Origin: DASQHM01 sp035632095
Lineage (GTDB): Bacteria > Pseudomonadota > Alphaproteobacteria > Ferrovibrionales > Ferrovibrionaceae
DNA length: 23,573 bases
Direction: 5' to 3'
Assembly (NCBI GenBank): GCA_035632095.1
Contig: DASQHM010000109.1
Coordinates: forward strand, 1-23,573
Positions 1-7,540 of the stretch are shown here, in pieces. The position numbers and the translations under genes are program-made. Numbering within the stretch: the stretch's first letter is position 1; every line of letters begins with the position of its first letter. The notes beneath the pieces are model-generated. The model saw nothing but the letters and a program-made list of their open reading frames with translations. It was not told the origin of the DNA and made no database searches.

Positions 1-444
1 CATTTCGTGAAACACCTGCCCCCAGCCATTGCCCGACGTTTTCATCGCGGCGATCTGGTCGAGGGTCAGCGGTTTGGCCCCGTTCTTCGCCGGGAATTGC
101 GAGCGATACAGAGCGCGCGCAATGGACTGATTGCCCGGCGATAGGCTCTTGAATGCCCCCGAACTGCTTCCGCCCGACCCGCTTGAGGTGCTGGTCGTCG
201 TCGTGCCCGAATTGGTCGAAGTCGTCGTACCCGTACTTACGCTGCCGGCTGCGCCGGTTGTCGCCGTCACGGTCGTTCCGGACGATGTCGTCCCGGACGA
301 TGTCGTCGTGGCGCCTGCGGCAACGCCGCCGACCATGCCGGAATTGGCTGCACTGTTGTCGCTCGTCGTCCCCGCCGTCTGGGCGAATGCGCCGCCGGCG
401 AGCAGTAGGCCGCCGAGTACGCCGGAAAGTATGGTCCTGGTCAT
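1..444 (-). CDS. Thr/Ser/Gly-rich secreted protein, 3' end outside window (hypothetical)
   Basis: Partial gene of unknown function: 148 codons lie in the window and no stop is reached. The start is the ATG at 444, with AAGGAG nine bases upstream. Residues 1-21 form a signal peptide: a short basic start (MTR), a Gly/Leu-rich core and a probable cleavage site after AFA. About 80 residues of low-complexity Thr/Ser/Gly/Ala sequence follow, including two exact TTSSG pentads. From about residue 105 the protein becomes ordinary (FKSLSPGNQSIARALYRSQF, then GNGWGQVFHEM at the edge of the window). The 'GWGQVF' type of ending recalls small uncharacterised periplasmic proteins of proteobacteria; that is from memory. 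It lies 42 bases downstream of the lipoprotein gene on the same strand, so the two are probably co-transcribed. Export is well supported; function is not. Confidence 0.75.
   Translation of the reverse strand, partial: MTRTILSGVLGGLLLAGGAFAQTAGTTSDNSAANSGMVGGVAAGATTTSSGTTSSGTTVTATTGAAGSVSTGTTTSTNSGTTTTSTSSGSGGSSSGAFKSLSPGNQSIARALYRSQFPAKNGAKPLTLDQIAAMKTSGNGWGQVFHEM
278..307. repeat. Two perfect tandem copies of a 15-bp unit
   Basis: The unit CCGGACGATGTCGTC occurs at 278-292 and again at 293-307 without mismatch. It is in frame with the secreted-protein gene, where each copy encodes the pentapeptide TTSSG on the minus strand. This is a coding microrepeat, not an array. Confidence 0.85.
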
Positions 445-486
445 TGGGTCATGCTCCTTGCGACGCGCGTGTCCGCGGCTCCTTGC

Positions 487-945
487 TTAGCTCTTGGCGG
501 CTTTGTTGTGGCTAGCCGCCCGATCCAACGCGTCGGAGGTTTGTGTAATGATCTCCGTCTCGGTCGAACGGTCCTTGAAGAAGATTCCGTCGTTCGCGAC
601 CACCCGCATGCGGGTTGTGCGCTCCGTCAATTTCTGCAATTCGATACTGAACGTGCGCTCGTTCGCTGCCGCCTCGATGATCCAGCCGTTTTCCTGCTTC
701 TCGTCCTTGGTAACGGCGATATCCATATCGGCGAGACTCTTGAGAGTCGCGCGGCGCATCTGCGGCATGGATGCGGTGAACGTCCTGTAGGCGATGCCGT
801 TCAGCGTGTAGTCGACGCCCGTTCCCATGGCGACGCCCGAACCGGCGCCGAAGAGCGTCATGCCGGCGCCGCCGGCACATCCGGCCAGCGCAAGCAGCGA
901 GCTGGCGAGCGCCATGGCTCTAAATCCGTTTCGCAGTGAGTACAT
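487..945 (-). CDS. Small lipoprotein, DUF3568-like
   Basis: A 152-residue protein of unknown function, probably anchored in the outer membrane. The N-terminus is a lipoprotein signal: basic start, hydrophobic stretch 11-21, and lipobox L20-A21-G22-C23. Ala follows the cysteine, so there is no Asp inner-membrane retention signal. The mature part has an N-terminal Gly/Ala-rich segment (GAGSGVAMGTGVDYTLNG), then a single alpha/beta domain of about 100 residues with alternating strands (YRTFTASMPQMRRATLKSLADMDIAV ... RTFSIELQKL ... TRMRVVANDG). This resembles DUF3568-type lipoproteins; the family call is from memory. The ATG at 945 follows a GGGGGA purine run. The downstream secreted-protein gene starts 42 bases after the stop. 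A second in-frame ATG at codon 11 would spoil the signal peptide. Confidence 0.8.
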   Translation of the reverse strand: MYSLRNGFRAMALASSLLALAGCAGGAGMTLFGAGSGVAMGTGVDYTLNGIAYRTFTASMPQMRRATLKSLADMDIAVTKDEKQENGWIIEAAANERTFSIELQKLTERTTRMRVVANDGIFFKDRSTETEIITQTSDALDRAASHNKAAKS

Positions 946-1123
946 CGGCAGTCCCCCGTGCCTGCAGCCTGGGCATTGTTGCCCTCCCTCTCGGCCGACG
1001 CTCGCCAGTGGTGGCGTCTTGGGGAGAGTTTAGAGCAGGCAAATTTTCTCTATTGGTGTCTTCCCGATGACATTCTTTGCCGGTGCAGGCGAAGCCGGCG
1101 CATATGCCGCAGATTGTGCGGAA

Positions 1124-1158
1124 TGCTATGATGCCGACATACTCGTGTAATCGGGGAG
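1124..1158 (+). promoter_or_regulatory. Putative extended -10 promoter and Shine-Dalgarno of radC
   Basis: TGCTATGAT at 1124-1132 matches an extended -10 (TGn plus 5 of 6 of TATAAT). A start of transcription near 1139 would leave a leader of about 28 bases containing GGGGAG at 1153-1158, eight bases before a TTG codon at 1167. The arrangement decides the radC start. It rests on motif match only. Confidence 0.4.
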
Positions 1159-1166
1159 AAACGCCG

Positions 1167-1937
1167 TTGGTTTTCAAGCGGGGCGTACTGGAGGAAGAAG
1201 CCGCAAGTCGAGTGGGGCAAGACCGCGGTCCCAACGTGGCACATCCGCCGCAATCAGAGTTAGCCGCCGATAACCATGTCGGGCACCGCGAGCGCCTGCG
1301 GCAGCGTTTTCTTCGAGCCCCGTCGGCTCTAGCGGACTACGAGATCCTGGAGATGCTCCTATTTGCCGCGCGCACGCGCGGAGACACCAAGCCGCTCGCC
1401 AAGGCGCTGCTGGCGGAATTCGGCAGCCTCGGCGGCGTGCTCGGCGCCGAGCCTTCGCGCCTTCGCGCCACCAAGGGCGCAGACAGCGATGCGGTCATCG
1501 CGGCTCTCAAACTCGTGCAAGAGGCCGCCGTTCGCCTGGCGCGCGCCGAGGTCATGCAACGGCCGATCATCGCCTCGTGGCAGGCGCTCATCGACTATTG
1601 CCAGATCGCGCTGTCGCAAAACGTCAACGAGCAGTTCCGCGTTTTGTTCCTCGACCGGCGCAATACGCTCATTGCCGACGAGCTGCAGCAGGAGGGCACC
1701 GTCGATCACACGCCGGTCTATCCGCGTGAGGTCCTGAAGCGCGCCCTCGAGCTTAGCGCCAGCGCCATCATCATGGTGCACAACCATCCCTCGGGCGATC
1801 CGACGCCCTCCAAAGCCGACATCGAAATGACACGCCAGGTCCGCGACGCGGCGAAAGCCGTCGGCATTTCGTTGCACGATCACCTGGTCGTCGGCCGCGG
1901 GCGGCACGCAAGCTTCAAGAGCCTGGGGCTGCTTTAG
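1167..1937 (+). CDS. radC: RadC family JAB-domain protein
   Basis: RadC/UPF0758 protein of 256 residues with the start chosen here. The N-terminal part (GHRERLRQRFL ... ADYEILEMLLFAA) is the RadC helical region resembling helix-hairpin-helix, and the C-terminal half is a JAB1/MPN-type metallopeptidase fold. The JAMM motif is complete: H205-x-H207-P-S-G-D-P-x-P-S215-x-x-D218. The E. coli name refers to a repair phenotype later questioned; the true biochemical role is unresolved. I chose the TTG at 1167 because of the GGGGAG spaced eight bases upstream and the -10-like element just before it. ATGs at 1128 and 1131 are in frame but have no Shine-Dalgarno and would sit in or upstream of that promoter. 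The next gene on the same strand begins 58 bases after the stop. Confidence 0.92.
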   Translation: MVFKRGVLEEEAASRVGQDRGPNVAHPPQSELAADNHVGHRERLRQRFLRAPSALADYEILEMLLFAARTRGDTKPLAKALLAEFGSLGGVLGAEPSRLRATKGADSDAVIAALKLVQEAAVRLARAEVMQRPIIASWQALIDYCQIALSQNVNEQFRVLFLDRRNTLIADELQQEGTVDHTPVYPREVLKRALELSASAIIMVHNHPSGDPTPSKADIEMTRQVRDAAKAVGISLHDHLVVGRGRHASFKSLGLL

Positions 1938-1995
1938 ACCTCGCCTATGGCAATCCTTGCTTCCATAATGTCGCGGACGGCAACGGGGGGAGCGG

Positions 1996-3048
1996 ATGCA
2001 GGCCGAGCTTAACCTGCCCCAGGTCGGCGACCGGGGCCCGGGCTTTGCGGCGCCGGACCATACCGGCGCTTCCGCCTCGCCGTTGGCCGATGAAGTCGCC
2101 GGCCGTCCGATTGTCCTGATCTTCGGACGCGAGAGCCCCGCCATTGCTGCGGTGCTGAAACGCTATGCGGAACTCAAGGACGCGTTCGCCAGCGCAGACG
2201 CTTTGATCTTTCCGGTGCTCGGCTGCGGCGTCGAAGCGGCCCGAGAGTTGCGCGAGCGGGCGAAATTGCCGTTCGCGGTTCATGCCGATCCGCTCGGCGA
2301 CGTCGCACGTCTCTACGTGGGCGCCGAAAAATCCGGCAGCGCCATCACCAGCGTCGTCATGGATCCGAATTTTCGCGTGCTGCAGATCGTCGACGACACC
2401 TCCAATCGCCCACACGCTGACATCGTGCTCGACCTTGTGCGCCAGGAGCGGGCGCTCAGGCCGGCGGCGCCTCTCGGCATGCATGCGCCTGTGCTGGTTT
2501 TGCCCCGCGTGCTCGGCAGGGAGCAGTGCCGGGAATTGATCGACATGTGGCACCGGCCCGTGCGCACCTGGCATACCGATGGCCTCACGTCGGCCGGATA
2601 CAACGACGACAAAGCCGACTTCAAGGTGCGCAACGATTCGTATGGCAAGGTGGTGCAGTACGTGCTGCGCGATCCGGCGGTGAGCGCGAAGCTCGACGCA
2701 AACTTCGCCCGCAAGGTCGCCGACGAGATGCAGCGCGCCTTCCAGACGCGCGTGACGCAGCGCGAGGTCTACCGCATCGCCTGCTACGACGCGGAGGAAT
2801 CGGGATCGTTGCCGGCGCATCGCGACAACGTATCGAAAATGGCGGAGCACCGCCGCTTCACGATTTCCATCAACCTGAACGCGGAAGAGTTTGAGGGTGG
2901 CGAGCTGCGCTTTCCGGAATACGGATCGCAGCTCTACAAGACGGAAACCGGCATGGCGGTGATCTGGTCGTGCACGCTGCTGCACGAGGTCATGCCCGTC
3001 ACATCCGGCCGGCGCTTCATTCTGGGAACGCACCTGTTCGGGAACTGA
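1996..3048 (+). CDS. Redoxin-like domain fused to prolyl-4-hydroxylase-type 2OG-Fe(II) oxygenase
   Basis: Two-domain protein of 350 residues. Residues about 5-155 look like an AhpC/TSA (peroxiredoxin) fold: VGDRGPGFAAPDH, a strand at 38-43 ending LIFGR, and the SVVMDPNFRVLQIV hairpin. The usual PxxT/SxxC site appears as GRESPAI with no cysteine; the only Cys of this part is C77. Residues about 165-350 are a P4H-type double-stranded beta helix: iron ligands H275-x-D277 and H330, and the 2-oxoglutarate arginine R340 in VTSGRRF. It therefore probably hydroxylates a protein or small substrate using Fe(II), O2 and 2-oxoglutarate, while the redoxin part may bind rather than reduce. There is no signal peptide, so it is cytoplasmic. 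Its start has GGGGGAG closely upstream. The last 32 bases overlap the convergent LysR gene. The substrate is unknown. Confidence 0.85.
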   Translation: MQAELNLPQVGDRGPGFAAPDHTGASASPLADEVAGRPIVLIFGRESPAIAAVLKRYAELKDAFASADALIFPVLGCGVEAARELRERAKLPFAVHADPLGDVARLYVGAEKSGSAITSVVMDPNFRVLQIVDDTSNRPHADIVLDLVRQERALRPAAPLGMHAPVLVLPRVLGREQCRELIDMWHRPVRTWHTDGLTSAGYNDDKADFKVRNDSYGKVVQYVLRDPAVSAKLDANFARKVADEMQRAFQTRVTQREVYRIACYDAEESGSLPAHRDNVSKMAEHRRFTISINLNAEEFEGGELRFPEYGSQLYKTETGMAVIWSCTLLHEVMPVTSGRRFILGTHLFGN

Positions 3049-3976
3049 CCGGCGCCCTGGCCGGCTTGGTCTTCGCCGCGTCGCGCACGCGCTCGCGCAG
3101 CCAGCGATGCCCGTCATCTTCCGCCATGCGGCGGTGCCACATCTGCGTCAGCGTGAACTTCGGCACTGCGAACGGCGGTGGCCGCAGAACGAGCCCGAAT
3201 TCGCGGGCGAAGGGCCGCATGACGCGCATCGGTTCCGTGGCGATCAGGTCGCTTGCGGCGACAAGCGAAGGCGCCACCAAAAAATGCCCGACGGTCGCCA
3301 CGACCCGCCGCCGATGACCGAGTGAGGCCAGCGTATCGTCCACGTTGCCCGACGACTCGCCGCGGAGCGAGACGTTCAGATGCTCCGCCGCCAAGTATGC
3401 CGGAAGATCGAAGCGACGGCGCGCCGCCGGATGCCCCCGGCGCATGGCGCAGACCAGCGCGTCCTCGGCAAGCGTCTCGCCGTGTTGCCACGCCGGCGGA
3501 TGCGGAAATGTGCCGACGATCAGCTCAGCCTCCCCGCTTTCGAGCATGGCGAACCCAAGCGCCCGGCTGGCGTGGCGGATCACCAGACTCGCGCCCGGCG
3601 CTTCGGCACGAAGCCGCGACAAGAGCGCCGGCCCGAGTGTGAAGGCCGCGTAATCCGACATGGCAAGGACAAAGCGCCGCCTAGAGCGAGCCGGCTCGAA
3701 GACGGCCGCCGGACCCAACGCGCCGCGCACATCGAACAAGACCTCCGCGATCTTCGGCGCCAGCGCCAGGGCGCGCGGCGTCGGCTGCATGCCGCCGGCG
3801 GCCCGAACCAGCAGCGGATCGCCGAGCAAGGCGCGGAGCCGGGCCAGCGCGTGGCTTGCGGCCGGCTGGGTCAGCCCGAGCCGGGCCGCGGCGCGGGTCA
3901 CGCTACGCTCTGCAATCAGCGCCTCGAACACCGGCAGGAGATTCAAATCTACGGCGGTTAAATTCTTTTCATGCAT
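3017..3976 (-). CDS. LysR-family transcriptional regulator
   Basis: DNA-binding regulator of 319 residues. The N-terminal winged helix-turn-helix spans about residues 8-66 (LNLLPVFEALIAERSVTRAA, then LTQPAASHALARLR), and the C-terminal ligand-binding domain spans about 95-300. The opening 'VDLNLLPVFEAL' is typical of the NodD/NahR-like LysR branch. It is divergent from purB with an 80-base gap, but LysR proteins of this branch more often regulate catabolic or transport genes, so I would not infer purine control. No Shine-Dalgarno precedes the ATG at 3976; a promoter-like element ends seven bases before it, suggesting a leaderless message. The C-terminal tail (TKPARAPVSSRTGAFPE) is basic and probably disordered, and it is encoded over the end of the convergent oxygenase gene. 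Confidence 0.93.
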   Translation of the reverse strand: MHEKNLTAVDLNLLPVFEALIAERSVTRAAARLGLTQPAASHALARLRALLGDPLLVRAAGGMQPTPRALALAPKIAEVLFDVRGALGPAAVFEPARSRRRFVLAMSDYAAFTLGPALLSRLRAEAPGASLVIRHASRALGFAMLESGEAELIVGTFPHPPAWQHGETLAEDALVCAMRRGHPAARRRFDLPAYLAAEHLNVSLRGESSGNVDDTLASLGHRRRVVATVGHFLVAPSLVAASDLIATEPMRVMRPFAREFGLVLRPPPFAVPKFTLTQMWHRRMAEDDGHRWLRERVRDAAKTKPARAPVSSRTGAFPE

Positions 3977-3983
3977 AACGCTT

Positions 3984-4012
3984 ATAGTAACAATGAATTC
4001 GCTTAATGTCGA
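3984..4012 (-). promoter_or_regulatory. Putative promoter of the LysR gene (leaderless)
   Basis: On the minus strand TCGACA (4012-4007), a 17-base spacer and TACTAT (3989-3984) form a sigma70-like promoter. The ATG of the LysR gene begins eight bases after the -10, where transcription itself would start. On the plus strand TATAGT at 3983-3988 could be a -10 for purB, so the two divergent promoters may overlap. Confidence 0.45.
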
Positions 4013-4057
4013 TCCGGGAGACTATGCTCGCCGTATCGAAGATGAGGACCGAAGGCC

Positions 4058-5356
<1,299 letters not shown>

Positions 5357-5373
5357 GCAAGCGCGGCGTCACG

Positions 5374-5691
5374 CTACTTCTTCAGCACCTCGGCCTTCGC
5401 CTTCTCGGTCAGCGCGTCGAATTGGCGGCGGACTTCGGCCTCGTCGGCTTTCGCGCCTTTGGCGGCAACGTCGTGCATGATCTTTCGCACGATGCCGTCG
5501 ATACCGGCCTCGACTTCCGCCGCGACGAGTTCCTTCGCATACGTGTCGGCCGCACCGCCGCTCAAGCCGATCTTGCCCGCGGCCCATAGAGCCAGCAGCT
5601 TGTTTCGCCGCGCGGCGATCTTGAAAGCGTTCTCCTGGTCATGGGCGAACTTCGCCTCGTAGCCCTTTTCGCGTTCGTCGAAGGTCGACAT
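5374..5691 (-). CDS. F1-ATPase inhibitor zeta subunit (DUF1476)
   Basis: A 105-residue all-helical protein of the DUF1476 family. In Paracoccus denitrificans this family is the zeta subunit, which inserts its N-terminus into the F1-ATPase and blocks ATP hydrolysis. The family-defining start is present (STFDEREKGYEAKFAHDQE, then ARRNKLLALWAAGKIGLSG and AYAKELVAAEVE in slightly changed form). The C-terminal third (GAKADEAEVRRQFDALTEKAKAEVLKK) is more divergent but keeps the final helix. I chose the ATG at 5691, preceded by GGAGGG at a short spacing, over a longer in-frame extension that adds non-family sequence. No ATP synthase genes are nearby; in alphaproteobacteria this gene is often found among pur genes rather than atp genes (known context, from memory). 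Confidence 0.93.
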   Translation of the reverse strand: MSTFDEREKGYEAKFAHDQENAFKIAARRNKLLALWAAGKIGLSGGAADTYAKELVAAEVEAGIDGIVRKIMHDVAAKGAKADEAEVRRQFDALTEKAKAEVLKK

Positions 5692-5715
5692 GGTGCCCTC
5701 CATCTGACTGCCCCC

Positions 5716-5724
5716 AGCATAGCA
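5716..5724 (-). promoter_or_regulatory. Putative extended -10 of the zeta-subunit gene
   Basis: On the minus strand TGCTATGCT reads as an extended -10 element (TGn plus TATGCT). Transcription would start near 5709, leaving about 18 bases that carry the GGAGGG ribosome site. No convincing -35 is seen. Confidence 0.3.
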
Positions 5725-5760
5725 CTGACAACGTTTGGTTTCCGCCAACAGCCTGCGTCG

Positions 5761-5804
5761 TTGTATCCCGGTATCGGATCGGCTATGGTCCAGCGATACC
5801 CGGG
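5761..5804 (+). promoter_or_regulatory. Putative purC promoter overlapped by an inverted repeat
   Basis: TTGTAT (5761-5766), a 17-base spacer and TATGGT (5784-5789) make a possible sigma70 promoter firing near 5796 towards purC. An inverted repeat covers it: CCCGGTATCG at 5767-5776 pairs with CGATAC-C-CGGG at 5794-5804, ten pairs with one bulged C. One arm lies in the spacer and the other at the expected transcription start, a layout typical of repressor sites. The DNA could alternatively form a hairpin in a longer transcript. Evidence is motif and symmetry only. Confidence 0.4.
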
Positions 5805-5917
5805 CGCGTCGGTCATTCGACGGCGTCCGGTTTTAGCTTTCGGGCCGCCTTCTGCGCCATGTCTTGCCTGCGTCGGCGCGACGGAAGCGGCCCGGGCTCG
5901 ATCGCGAGAGGTTCGCC

Positions 5918-6682
5918 ATGACCCGCCGTAGGCAGCTCTATGAGGGCAAGGCCAAAGTGCTGTTCGAGGGACCGGAGCCCGGCACCCTGGTGCAGTACTT
6001 CAAGGATGACGCCACCGCCTTCAACAATCAGAAAAAGGGCACCATCACCGGCAAAGGTGTGCTGAACAACCGCATCTCGGAGTATTTGATGACGCGGCTG
6101 AACGAGATCGGCGTGCCCACGCATTTCGTGCGCCGGCTCAATATGCGCGAGCAGCTCATCAAAGAGGTCGAGATCATCCCGATCGAAGTCGTGGTGCGGA
6201 ACGTCGCCGCCGGTTCGCTTTCGACCCGACTCGGCATCGCCGAGGGCACGCCGCTGCCGCGCTCCATCGTCGAGTTCTATTACAAGAACGACGAGCTCGG
6301 CGATCCCATGGTGACCGAGGAGCACATCACCTGCTTCGGTTGGGCGACGCCGCCGGAAATCGACGAGATCATGTCGCTGGCGCTCAGGGTGAACGACTTC
6401 CTGTCGGGCCTGTTCCTCGGCGTCGGCATCCGCCTGGTGGATTTCAAGCTCGAATTCGGCCGGCACTGGCAGAACGAGGACATGCGCATCATCCTGGCCG
6501 ACGAGATCAGCCCGGACAATTGCCGCCTTTGGGACATCGCCACCAACGACAAGATGGACAAGGACCGTTTCCGCCGCGACCTCGGCGAGGTCGCCGAAGC
6601 CTATCAGGAGGTCGCGCGCCGTCTCGGCATTCTGCCCGAGGGCGGACCGCGCGACATGAAGGGCCCGGCGGTGATGCAGTAG
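5918..6682 (+). CDS. purC: Phosphoribosylaminoimidazole-succinocarboxamide synthase (SAICAR synthetase)
   Basis: PurC, 254 residues. It joins CAIR and aspartate using ATP to give SAICAR, the substrate that PurB then cleaves. Family marks are the N-terminal YEGKAK (8-13), the first signature IPIEVVVRNVAAGS (87-100), the second signature LVDFKLEFG, and the DEISPDNCRLWD segment with acidic metal ligands. An upstream in-frame ATG adds 18 residues, but the ATG at 5918 gives the family's normal start (MTRRRQLYEGKAK) and has GAGAGG upstream. purS follows after a 10-base gap, so the two are an operon. A possible promoter with an overlapping inverted repeat lies 114-157 bases upstream. Confidence 0.98.
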   Translation: MTRRRQLYEGKAKVLFEGPEPGTLVQYFKDDATAFNNQKKGTITGKGVLNNRISEYLMTRLNEIGVPTHFVRRLNMREQLIKEVEIIPIEVVVRNVAAGSLSTRLGIAEGTPLPRSIVEFYYKNDELGDPMVTEEHITCFGWATPPEIDEIMSLALRVNDFLSGLFLGVGIRLVDFKLEFGRHWQNEDMRIILADEISPDNCRLWDIATNDKMDKDRFRRDLGEVAEAYQEVARRLGILPEGGPRDMKGPAVMQ

Positions 6683-6692
6683 CGGCGAACCG

Positions 6693-6935
6693 ATGAAGGC
6701 GCGGGTCCACATCACGCTCAAATCCGGCGTCCTCGATCCGCAGGGCAAGGCCATCGGCCATGCGCTCGGCTCGCTCGGCTTTGCCGGCGTCAACGACGTT
6801 CGCCAGGGCAAGTACATCGAGCTGGAATTGGCGGAATCCGATCCGAAGAAGGCGCGCGCCGCCGTCGAGCAGATGTGTCAGAAGCTGCTGGCCAACACCG
6901 TCATCGAGAATTACGCGGTCGATTTGGCCGACTAG
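6693..6935 (+). CDS. purS: Phosphoribosylformylglycinamidine synthase subunit PurS
   Basis: PurS, 80 residues, full length for the family. It is the small non-catalytic subunit that holds PurQ (glutaminase) to the small form of PurL so that ammonia passes between them; a stand-alone PurS is expected because PurL here is the short type. The sequence shows the beta-alpha-beta pattern and conserved pieces: KARVHITLKSGVLDPQGKAI, LGFAGVNDVRQGKYIELEL, and the ending LLANTVIENYAVDL. It starts 10 bases after purC. Its partners purQ and purL are 2.7 kb away behind four opposite-strand genes. The TAG stop shares the palindrome CTAG with the stop of the convergent brnA. Confidence 0.97.
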   Translation: MKARVHITLKSGVLDPQGKAIGHALGSLGFAGVNDVRQGKYIELELAESDPKKARAAVEQMCQKLLANTVIENYAVDLAD

Positions 6936-7198
6936 CGGCGGCGGGCCATTTCGGCCAGCCAAGCCTTGATCAACGACTGATAGGGCATGTCCCGCTTGTT
7001 TGCGGCAACCTTGATCTGTTCCAGGAGACCGATGGGAAGCCTAAGCGAAATCGCAGTCGTCGACGGCTTCAGGTTGGGCAAGCGCGCCCGTTGCGCCTTC
7101 GACCAGTCGACAAACCCCGACGAGTCGTGACTTTCCCAGAAGCGCCGCTCTTCCGATTCATCGGCGAAGCGCGGCAATGGTTTAGTCTTCTTGCGCAT
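6932..7198 (-). CDS. brnA: BrnA/CopG-type antitoxin of a type II toxin-antitoxin pair
   Basis: An 88-residue protein with the features of CopG/BrnA antitoxins: a toxin-wrapping N-terminal arm (LPRFADESEERRFWESHDSS, W32) and a C-terminal ribbon-helix-helix from about 47 to 85 (TTAISLRLPIGLLEQIKVAA, then MPYQSLIKAWLAEM). Such proteins neutralise the BrnT toxin and bind their own operator as dimers. I chose the ATG at 7198, with AAGGAA upstream, which overlaps the 3' end of brnT by 17 bases; an ATG at 7228 is possible but lies further inside brnT. The gene ends on the same CTAG as purS, read from the other side. The toxin-first order is the one known for brnTA. Confidence 0.88.
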   Translation of the reverse strand: MRKKTKPLPRFADESEERRFWESHDSSGFVDWSKAQRARLPNLKPSTTAISLRLPIGLLEQIKVAANKRDMPYQSLIKAWLAEMARRR

Positions 7199-7484
7199 AG
7201 CGGTTTCGTTCCTTGCGGTGCATGTCACGCACCGATATCACCTGAATTTTCGTACCGCTGAAGCGGACCGTAAACGTCGCATGCAGCAAGCGTCCGCCGT
7301 CGGTGCGTCCAAGCGCGTGGTAGCGAGGTTCGCGGGCACTGTGTTCGGCACCTTCCAGTACCAAGAGCGGGTCATTGAAGAACAGCTGCTCAGCTTCTGC
7401 TTGCGTGACGCCATGTTTGTCCGCGCTCCTGCGGGCGTTGCCGGCGTCCCAATCGAAGCCGTCGATCCGCTCGAAATCAAACAT
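7182..7484 (-). CDS. brnT: BrnT family toxin (DUF497)
   Basis: A 100-residue DUF497/BrnT protein. Known BrnT toxins are RelE-fold ribonucleases that halt translation until bound by BrnA. Conserved pieces are visible: D11-W12-D13 near the start, K23-H24-G25-V26, the acidic pair E30/E32 in VTQAEAEQLF, NDPL (37-40), R54-Y55 followed by ALGRTDGGRLL, and the closing VISVRDMHRKERNRY (82-96) with R86, E92 and Y96. Nothing looks truncated, so the toxin is probably active. The start at 7484 has no Shine-Dalgarno; an AT-rich palindrome begins six bases upstream, so translation from a very short leader is likely. The overlap with brnA supports translational coupling. Confidence 0.92.
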   Translation of the reverse strand: MFDFERIDGFDWDAGNARRSADKHGVTQAEAEQLFFNDPLLVLEGAEHSAREPRYHALGRTDGGRLLHATFTVRFSGTKIQVISVRDMHRKERNRYAQED

Positions 7485-7490
7485 TCGCGA

Positions 7491-7511
7491 TGTATATTAC
7501 TATAATATACA
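7491..7511 (-). promoter_or_regulatory. Operator/promoter palindrome of brnTA
   Basis: A perfect inverted repeat: arms TGTATATTA (7491-7499) and TAATATACA (7503-7511), separated by CTA. It ends seven bases upstream of the brnT start codon in an otherwise GC-rich region. On the minus strand it contains TATATT, which sits 18 bases after TAGAAC and could be the -10, so a bound protein would block transcription. A ribbon-helix-helix antitoxin such as BrnA is the expected ligand; that is inference from the family. Confidence 0.75.
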
Positions 7512-7540
7512 AAAGTGTTCAGGCACGGTTCTAAAGGCGC

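Noticed and set aside
278..307. Tandem 15-bp repeat considered as a CRISPR or regulatory array
   Set aside because: Only two copies without spacers, in frame, encoding TTSSG pentads of a low-complexity linker.
5692..5917. Possible purine riboswitch upstream of purC
   Set aside because: No conserved purine or PRPP riboswitch core is recognisable; only the promoter-like boxes and one inverted repeat stand out.
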